From contig URNZ01000035.1 of assembly GCA_900549405.1 (NCBI GenBank), forward strand, positions 1-19,096: a stretch of DNA of 19,096 nt, given 5' to 3'. Source of the stretch: an uncultured Eubacteriales bacterium (GTDB taxonomy: Bacteria > Bacillota > Clostridia > Oscillospirales > Oscillospiraceae). The notes beneath the pieces are model-generated. The model was not told the origin of the DNA. It saw only the letters and a list, made by a program, of their open reading frames with translations, and did no database searches. Positions 14,735-19,096 of this stretch are shown piece by piece; the first letter of the stretch is position 1; each line of letters starts with the position of its first letter. Position numbers and translations under genes: made by a program.

Positions 14735-14740
14735 TATAAT
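14735..14740 (+). promoter_or_regulatory. Promoter (extended -10) for the nfeD-SPFH pair
   Basis: TGCTATAAT gives a perfect -10 hexamer with extended TG. The -35 region is poor, so this is an extended -10 type. The start codon lies about 42 bases downstream. Confidence 0.6.
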
Positions 14741-14781
14741 CGATTTACCAAGCTATCGGCTTGAAGGGAAAGGAGGAGCGT

Positions 14782-15210
14782 ATGCTTCCTAGCGCGTTTT
14801 GGCTCATCGCGTTGATCGTGCTGCTGGTGGGGGAGGCCATCACCATCGGACTCACCTTCGTCTGGTTCGCGGTGGGCGCTCTGGGCGCCCTGATCGTGTC
14901 GGTGCTGGGCGGGGCGCTCTGGCTTCAGGTGGTCGTCTTCCTGGCCCTGTCCGGGGTGACCCTGGCTCTGGCCCGGCCCGTGTTCGCCCGCTTTTTAAAG
15001 ACCAGCCACGCCGCCACCAACGCCGACCGGGTCATCGGCCAGACCGCCGTGGTCACCGAGCAGATCGACAACCTCAGCGGCACCGGCCAGGTGAACGTGG
15101 CCGGACAGATCTGGTCGGCCCGCAGCGCCCACGACGTGGTCATCCCCACGGGGACCGAGGTGCGGGTGCTGAAGATCTCCGGCGTGAAAGTGATCGTAGA
15201 GGCCATCTGA
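14782..15210 (+). CDS. NfeD-like membrane protein
   Basis: A 142-residue short-form NfeD protein. The first half (residues about 3-72) is two to three membrane helices (FWLIALIVLLVGEAITIGL, then FVWFAVGALGALIVSVLGGA, then LWLQVVVFLALSGVTLALA). The second half, from about residue 80, is a soluble OB-fold typical of the NfeD C-terminal domain (ADRVIGQTAVVTEQIDNLSG, ending TEVRVLKISGVKVIVEAI). NfeD proteins partner with SPFH/flotillin proteins at membrane microdomains, and the next gene is one. AAGGAGGA four bases before ATG sets the start; an in-frame TTG at 14761 precedes this ribosome site and is rejected. There are 57 bases to the SPFH gene, without a terminator. Confidence 0.9.
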   Translation: MLPSAFWLIALIVLLVGEAITIGLTFVWFAVGALGALIVSVLGGALWLQVVVFLALSGVTLALARPVFARFLKTSHAATNADRVIGQTAVVTEQIDNLSGTGQVNVAGQIWSARSAHDVVIPTGTEVRVLKISGVKVIVEAI

Positions 15211-15267
15211 GAATAGATTCAAAAAACAGACCGTTGAAAAGAATATAAAAACAACAAGGAGGATACT

Positions 15268-16218
15268 ATGGACAACATTATTTCTGCTGCCTTTGGTTTG
15301 ATCGTCATTCTGATCGTGCTCATCATCCTGGGCTCCTGCATCAAGGTGGTGCCCCAGTCCCGGGCCTTTGTGGTGGAGCGCCTGGGCGCGTTCCGCACCG
15401 TGTGGGGCGTGGGACTGCACATCAAGGTCCCCCTGTTCGAGCGGGTGGCCAAGAACGTGTCTTTGAAGGAGCAGGTAGTGGACTTCCCGCCCCAGCCCGT
15501 CATCACCAAGGACAACGTGACCATGCAGATCGACACCGTCATCTATTTCCAGATCACCGACCCCAAGCTGTATGCCTATGGCGTGGAGAACCCCATGTCC
15601 GCCATTGAGAACCTGACCGCCACCACCCTGCGCAACATCATCGGCGATCTGGAGCTGGACCAGTCCCTCACCAGCCGCGACCACATCAACGGCCAGATGC
15701 GGGCCATCCTGGACGAGGCCACCGACAACTGGGGCATCAAGGTCAACCGGGTGGAGCTGAAGAACATCATGCCTCCCCGCGATATCCAGGAATCCATGGA
15801 GAAGCAGATGCGGGCCGAGCGTGAGCGCCGTGAGGCCATCCTTCAGGCCGAGGGCCAGAAGCAGTCTCAGATCCTGGTGGCCGAGGGCGAAAAGCAGTCC
15901 GCCATCCTGAAGGCCGATGCCGCCAAGCAGGCGGCCATCCTCCAGGCCGAGGGCGCCAAGCAGGCCAAGATCCTGGAGGCCGAGGCCGAGGCCCAGGCCA
16001 TCCTGAAGGTGCAGCAGGCCACCGCCGACGCCATCAAGCTCATCAACGAGGCCGCCCCCGGGGAGGGCGTCATCAAGATCAAGGCCCTGGAGGCCTTCCA
16101 GGCCGCGGCCAACGGCAAGGCCACCAAGATCATCATCCCCAGCGAGCTCCAGGGCCTGGCCGGTCTGGCCGCCGCGGGCAAGACGGTGTTCTCCACCGAG
16201 GAGCCCAAGGCCGAGTAA
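15268..16218 (+). CDS. SPFH/band 7 (stomatin/paraslipin) family protein
   Basis: A 316-residue membrane scaffold of the stomatin/paraslipin type. There is one N-terminal membrane helix (residues about 4-23). The SPFH domain follows (about 25-180), with VVPQSRAFVVERLGAF, VDFPPQPVITKDNVTMQIDT and NRVELKNIMPPRDIQESMEK. Residues 183-247 form a coiled coil built of 11-residue repeats such as AEGEKQSAILK. A short hydrophobic, Gly/Ala-rich tail ends SELQGLAGLAAAGKTVFSTEEPKAE. AAGGAGG is five bases before the ATG. It is co-transcribed with the NfeD-like gene, the usual pairing. It probably forms oligomeric rings on the membrane. Substrates or clients are not known. Confidence 0.94.
   Translation: MDNIISAAFGLIVILIVLIILGSCIKVVPQSRAFVVERLGAFRTVWGVGLHIKVPLFERVAKNVSLKEQVVDFPPQPVITKDNVTMQIDTVIYFQITDPKLYAYGVENPMSAIENLTATTLRNIIGDLELDQSLTSRDHINGQMRAILDEATDNWGIKVNRVELKNIMPPRDIQESMEKQMRAERERREAILQAEGQKQSQILVAEGEKQSAILKADAAKQAAILQAEGAKQAKILEAEAEAQAILKVQQATADAIKLINEAAPGEGVIKIKALEAFQAAANGKATKIIIPSELQGLAGLAAAGKTVFSTEEPKAE
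15814..15978 (+). repeat. Five 11-codon repeats in the SPFH coiled coil
   Basis: Residues 183-237 consist of five units of 11 residues: AERERREAILQ, AEGQKQSQILV, AEGEKQSAILK, ADAAKQAAILQ, AEGAKQAKILE. The DNA copies are similar (each contains an ATCCT core near its end), so length variation between strains is plausible. Confidence 0.85.
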
Positions 16219-16240
16219 GCCCGTTTTTCAAAATCTTCTT

Positions 16241-16283
16241 CCGCCCGGACTGCGCCCTGCGGTCCGGGCGGGAATATTTTTTT
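16241..16283 (+). terminator. Intrinsic terminator of the nfeD-SPFH operon
   Basis: The perfect 10-bp stem CCGCCCGGAC/GTCCGGGCGG with an 11-base loop is followed by GAATATTTTTTT. It starts 22 bases after the SPFH stop codon. Confidence 0.92.
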
Positions 16284-16290
16284 CGCCCCC

Positions 16291-16319
16291 TTGCCAAGGC
16301 GTCGGCGGGGCATTATAAT
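16291..16319 (+). promoter_or_regulatory. Promoter for the second MATE gene
   Basis: TTGCCA (16291-16296) and a perfect TATAAT (16314-16319) have a 17-base spacer. The promoter begins eight bases past the preceding T-run and lies about 55 bases before the start codon. Confidence 0.8.
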
Positions 16320-16374
16320 AGCCTGCACAGAAGACAAAACGAGAGAAAATTTCCTGCTTGAGAAAGGATATGCT

Positions 16375-17745
16375 ATGGAAGCAACGCAGCAAAAGCAGCC
16401 GCTGGATATGCTGAACGGTCCCATCTGGAACAAGCTGCCCCGATATGCCCTGCCCGTGGCGGCCACGGCAGTGCTGGAGCAGCTGTTCAACGCCTCTGAC
16501 CTGGCGGTGGTGGGCAACTTCACCGGCGAATTCCGCACCGCCGCCGTGGCGGCAGTGGGGGCTAACAGCCCGGTGATCGGCCTGATCATCAACCTGTTTG
16601 TGGGCATCGCCCTGGGGGCAAATGTGGTCATCGCCAACGCCATCGGCCAGCAGGACAGCCGGACCGTCCACCGCACGGTACATACGGCGGTGCTCATGTC
16701 CGTCATCGGCGGCATTCTGGTGGCCCTGCTGGGCCAGCTGGCCGCCGGGCCGCTCCTGGGGGCGCTGAACGTGCCGGAGGACGTGCTGCCCTTCGCCCTG
16801 CGCTATCTGCGCATCTATCTGCTGGGTATGCCCGCCATATTGCTCTATAACTTCGAGGCGGCCATCTTCCGCAGCGTGGGGGACACGAAGGTGCCCCTCC
16901 AGGCCCTGGTGGTCTCGGGTATTCTGAACGTGCTGATGAACCTGTTCTTTGTGGCGGTGCTCCACATGACGGTGGAGGGCGTGGCCACGGCCACGGTGCT
17001 GGCCAACGTGTTCAGCGCCATCATTCTGCTGCGGCGGCTGATGATCTCCCCCCTGGACATCCGGGTGGAGCCAAAAGCGCTGCGCATCCACGCCGACTGC
17101 ATGGGCCGCATCCTGCGCATCGGCCTGCCCGCGGGCATTCAGAGCGCCGTGTTCTCCGTGTCCAACATTGTCATCCAGGCGGGCATCAACAGCCTGGGCA
17201 CGGTGGTCATGGCCGCCTCCAGCGCCGCGCTGAATCTGGAGCTGATGGCGTATTTTGTGCTGAACTCCTTCAGCCAGGCCTGTACCACCTTTGTGGGCCA
17301 GAACTACGGGGCCTGGAAGCTGGACCGGTGCAAGAAGACCCTGGCGCTGAGCCTGCTGGAGGACGCCATCGCCACCGCCGCCGTCATCGCCCTGGTGCTG
17401 GGCGCCGGAAAGCCGGTGCTGGCCATCTTCAACAACGATCCCCAGGTCATCTCGCTGGGCTATACCCGCCTGGTCCTGGTGTTCTCCGCCTATATGTTCA
17501 GCATGATGTACGAGGTCATGTCCGGCTATCTCCGGGGCTTTGGGATCTCCCTCACTCCGGCTGCGCTGACCACCCTGGGCGTGTGCGGCATCCGCATTTT
17601 CTGGATCGCCGTGGTCTTCCCCCGCAACCCCACCTTCCGCACGATCATGTATGTCTATCCCATCAGCCTGTCCACCACCGCCCTGCTCATCTTCCTGGCC
17701 CTGCTGTGGTTCCGCCCGGCCAAAAGAGCGGCAGAGCGGGAGTGA
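16375..17745 (+). CDS. MATE family efflux transporter (GC-rich, host-like copy)
   Basis: A 456-residue polytopic protein, expected to have 12 helices, coupling Na+ or H+ entry to export of an unknown compound. Family stretches are YALPVAATAVLEQLFNASDL at the N-terminus, GIALGANVVIANAIGQQD, and IFRSVGDTKVPLQALV before helix 5. Then come GLPAGIQSAVFSVSNIV at the start of the second half and TTFVGQNYGAWKLDRCKKTL. AAAGGA six bases upstream supports the ATG at 16375. An open frame extends to 16291, but that start lies in the promoter. Codon use matches the chromosome, unlike the copy at 5759-7111. It stands alone between terminators. Confidence 0.94.
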   Translation: MEATQQKQPLDMLNGPIWNKLPRYALPVAATAVLEQLFNASDLAVVGNFTGEFRTAAVAAVGANSPVIGLIINLFVGIALGANVVIANAIGQQDSRTVHRTVHTAVLMSVIGGILVALLGQLAAGPLLGALNVPEDVLPFALRYLRIYLLGMPAILLYNFEAAIFRSVGDTKVPLQALVVSGILNVLMNLFFVAVLHMTVEGVATATVLANVFSAIILLRRLMISPLDIRVEPKALRIHADCMGRILRIGLPAGIQSAVFSVSNIVIQAGINSLGTVVMAASSAALNLELMAYFVLNSFSQACTTFVGQNYGAWKLDRCKKTLALSLLEDAIATAAVIALVLGAGKPVLAIFNNDPQVISLGYTRLVLVFSAYMFSMMYEVMSGYLRGFGISLTPAALTTLGVCGIRIFWIAVVFPRNPTFRTIMYVYPISLSTTALLIFLALLWFRPAKRAAERE

Positions 17746-17756
17746 CGCCCACGACC

Positions 17757-17794
17757 AAAGCCCTCGGGTCCTGATCCAGGCCTGGGGGCTTTTT
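17757..17794 (+). terminator. Intrinsic terminator of the second MATE gene
   Basis: The outer stem AAAGCCC/GGGCTTT encloses a GC-rich inner part with the palindrome CCAGGCCTGG. TTTTT closes the structure. It starts 11 bases after the stop codon. Confidence 0.82.
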
Positions 17795-17871
17795 GCGGCA
17801 AAAATGGGGGAACTGCGGCAAGAAATCGAAGAAAACTGACGGCTTAAATTCTGGATTTTTTGCCGGTAACA

Positions 17872-17880
17872 TGGTATACT
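17872..17880 (+). promoter_or_regulatory. Extended -10 promoter for fic
   Basis: TGGTATACT is an extended -10 element with five of six hexamer bases. The -35 position (TGGATT) is weak. The start codon is about 44 bases downstream. Confidence 0.5.
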
Positions 17881-17923
17881 ATAAAACATGAGCGGCTCAT
17901 CCCGGCGGAAGGAGGCGGATATT

Positions 17924-18850
17924 ATGGCGGATATGTCCATTGCCCAGGCGGCGGAGAAGTGGGGAGTCTCAGAGCGCAGTGTGCGGAATTACTGTGCCCA
18001 GGGGCGGGTACCAGGGGCTTATCTGGAGAAAAAGTCCTGGCGCATCCCCCGGGATGCGGAAAAGCCCAAGCGGGCCGGAAAAGTACAGACACGTACCACG
18101 CTACTGGATGTACTGCGGGAGGAAAAGGCGGCAAAGTACCCCGGGGGCATCTATCATAAGACCCAGATCGAGCTGACCTATAACTCCAACCACATGGAGG
18201 GCAGCCGACTGACCCACGACCAGACCCGCTATATCTTCGAGACCAATACCGTGGGCGCGGAGCACGAGGCGCTGAACGTGGACGACATTGTCGAGACGGC
18301 GAACCACTTCCGCTGTGTTGATTTTATCATCGATCATGCCGGGGCGGCTTTAACGGAGAAGTTTATCAAAGAACTCCATCTTATGCTGAAAACCGGGACC
18401 AGCGATGCCGGAAAGAGCTGGTTCGCTGTGGGCGATTACAAAAAAGTCCCCAACGAGGTGGGGGGCATGGAAACGGCCCAGCCGGAGGAGGTACACGCCA
18501 AAATAAAAGCGCTGCTGGCGGAGTATCAGGACAAAAAACAGGTCGGCTTTCAGGATATTTTGGATCTCCACGTGCGGTTTGAGCGCATCCACCCCTTTCA
18601 GGACGGAAATGGCCGGGTGGGCAGGCTGATCATGTTCAAGGAGTGCCTGAAGCATAAGATCGTCCCCTTTATCATCGAGGACGCGCTGAAGCTGTTCTAC
18701 TATCGGGGCTTGCAGGAGTGGGACCGGGAGCGGGGCTATCTGACAGACACCTGCCTGACGGCCCAGGACAAATACCGGGCCTATCTGGTCTATTTCAGAC
18801 TGACAGATATCGCGGAACTGAAAGACGACGTCGACCAAAACGGAGGATAA
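17924..18850 (+). CDS. Fic-domain protein (probable AMP transferase) with N-terminal helix-turn-helix
   Basis: A 308-residue protein. Residues 4-45 form a MerR/excisionase-like helix-turn-helix with wing (SIAQAAEKWGVSERSVRNYC, then WRIPRDAEKP). The Fic domain follows. Its active-site loop HPFQDGNGRVGR (residues 223-234) is complete, with the catalytic His223. Fic enzymes usually transfer AMP from ATP to a target protein Ser/Thr/Tyr. The inhibitory motif SNHMEG (88-93, the pattern S/T-x-x-x-E-G/N) lies before the active site. This makes it a self-inhibited, class II-type Fic protein. AAGGAGG eight bases upstream supports the ATG at 17924; an in-frame ATG at 17888 is rejected because it lies only eight bases past the -10. 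The target is unknown. Its end carries the ribosome site of the broken phosphatase gene, so the two were one operon. Confidence 0.93.
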   Translation: MADMSIAQAAEKWGVSERSVRNYCAQGRVPGAYLEKKSWRIPRDAEKPKRAGKVQTRTTLLDVLREEKAAKYPGGIYHKTQIELTYNSNHMEGSRLTHDQTRYIFETNTVGAEHEALNVDDIVETANHFRCVDFIIDHAGAALTEKFIKELHLMLKTGTSDAGKSWFAVGDYKKVPNEVGGMETAQPEEVHAKIKALLAEYQDKKQVGFQDILDLHVRFERIHPFQDGNGRVGRLIMFKECLKHKIVPFIIEDALKLFYYRGLQEWDRERGYLTDTCLTAQDKYRAYLVYFRLTDIAELKDDVDQNGG

Positions 18851-18855
18851 GATAT

Positions 18856-18906
18856 ATGACCAACATTCTATTCGTCTGCCACGGCAGGATTTTCTGTTCA
18901 GAATGA
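18856..18906 (+). pseudogene. Truncated low-molecular-weight protein tyrosine phosphatase start
   Basis: An ATG five bases after the fic stop, with GGAGG nine bases upstream, opens MTNILFVCHG. This is the characteristic beginning of the LMW-PTP family, whose active-site loop normally continues as CHGNICRSPMAE. Here the frame changes to RIFCSE and stops at 18904. The catalytic Arg of the C-x5-R loop and the remaining ~140 residues are missing. Composition turns AT-rich from about 18886. The simplest reading is insertion of a mobile element inside the gene, with the rest lying beyond the right edge. A short native peptide is possible but unlikely. Confidence 0.7.
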
Positions 18907-19034
18907 AAAGTCTCAAATCGTCTTAAATACTTCTATAAATAGCATTTCTTGTGTTCCATTCTCAATTTTACCAATGATTTACCAATATTTCTGGAGAGTC
19001 AGACTTGCAAAACCAGAATGAGGAGATTAAAAAT
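18886..19034. mobile_element. Probable left end of an integrated element
   Basis: From about 18886 the sequence no longer continues the phosphatase gene and is AT-rich, without a gene until 19035. It holds two direct copies of TTTACCAAT at an 11-base period (18967-18975 and 18978-18986), a pattern seen at recombinase or accessory-protein binding sites near element ends. Next comes a TnpV-like frame. The recombinase gene and the right end are outside the window, so the element class is unproven. Confidence 0.55.
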
Positions 19035-19096
19035 ATGAGCAAATTGAAACCAAGAATAACGGAAAACGGAATTGATTATATCCTTGTCGGAGATTA
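19035..19096 (+). CDS. TnpV-like transposon-encoded protein, N-terminus (runs off right edge)
   Basis: Twenty codons are present, beginning MSKLKPRITENG and continuing IDYILVGD. This resembles the start of TnpV proteins carried by Tn4451-type mobilisable transposons and Tn1549-like conjugative elements of Clostridia. Their function is unclear. AGGAG nine bases before the ATG supports the start. Codon use is AT-rich, unlike the chromosome. The call rests on a short N-terminus remembered from the family. Confidence 0.65.
   Translation, partial: MSKLKPRITENGIDYILVGD

Noticed and set aside
15847..16008. Repeats in the SPFH gene as a CRISPR-like or mobile repeat
   Set aside because: They are in frame, encode an 11-residue coiled-coil period and have no spacers.
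17800..17839. Short open frame ending GELRQEIEEN between the second MATE gene and fic
   Set aside because: No ribosome binding site. It is about 12 codons long and lies between a terminator and the fic promoter.
16228..17940. A 570-codon open frame opposite the second MATE gene
   Set aside because: Gln/His/Gly-rich shadow that crosses two terminators and the fic promoter.

Overview
The window looks like the chromosome of a GC-rich, anaerobic, gut-type Clostridia, most likely an Oscillospiraceae of the Flavonifractor/Pseudoflavonifractor/Lawsonibacter kind. The reasons are strong G/C third-position bias, an oxygen-sensitive class III ribonucleotide reductase, a lysine riboswitch in front of an NhaC-type transporter, GGAGG-type ribosome binding sites and TTGACA/TATAAT promoters. 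The genus is an inference; no marker gene was compared.

Left part (1-5529). A leftward operon carries a predicted membrane protein whose end overlaps the start of metG, which runs off the left edge. Upstream, and also leftward, mnmA overlaps a small two-helix membrane protein. A 397-base intergenic region (3007-3402) holds divergent promoters for mnmA and for nrdD. The nrdD leader carries candidate NrdR boxes and three small hairpins.

Middle (5530-12271). Behind nrdD the composition becomes AT-richer and a MATE transporter lies on the opposite strand. There is no nrdG beside nrdD, so this stretch may be acquired DNA. Next come, all leftward, a YoaK-type (DUF1275) membrane protein, a CofE-like protein (F420-0:glutamate ligase family), and a two-gene operon of an AAA+ ATPase (CbbX/SpoVK type with a TerB-like front) and mtaB. 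The promoter of that operon is separated from its first gene by a 239-base nested inverted-repeat element. tRNA-Leu(CAG), with its own promoter and terminator, lies just upstream.

Right part (12272-19096). This part is rightward. A lysine riboswitch with a terminator-like hairpin precedes an NhaC-family transporter, so the transporter is probably a lysine importer. It has an unusual N-terminal DnaJ-like four-CxxC domain behind a signal-like helix. An NfeD/SPFH membrane pair follows, then a second MATE transporter of host-like composition. Last is a Fic-domain protein with an N-terminal helix-turn-helix. Five bases after fic, a low-molecular-weight protein tyrosine phosphatase gene starts but is cut off after about ten recognisable codons. 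The DNA then becomes AT-rich, and an open frame resembling TnpV begins at the right edge. I read this as the left junction of an integrated mobile element inside the phosphatase gene.

Together the window holds tRNA modification and charging (metG, mnmA, mtaB, tRNA-Leu), anaerobic DNA precursor synthesis, several membrane transporters and one integration site. The best leads are the phosphatase/TnpV junction, the Cys-rich domain on the lysine-regulated transporter, and the repeat element inside the AAA/mtaB leader.
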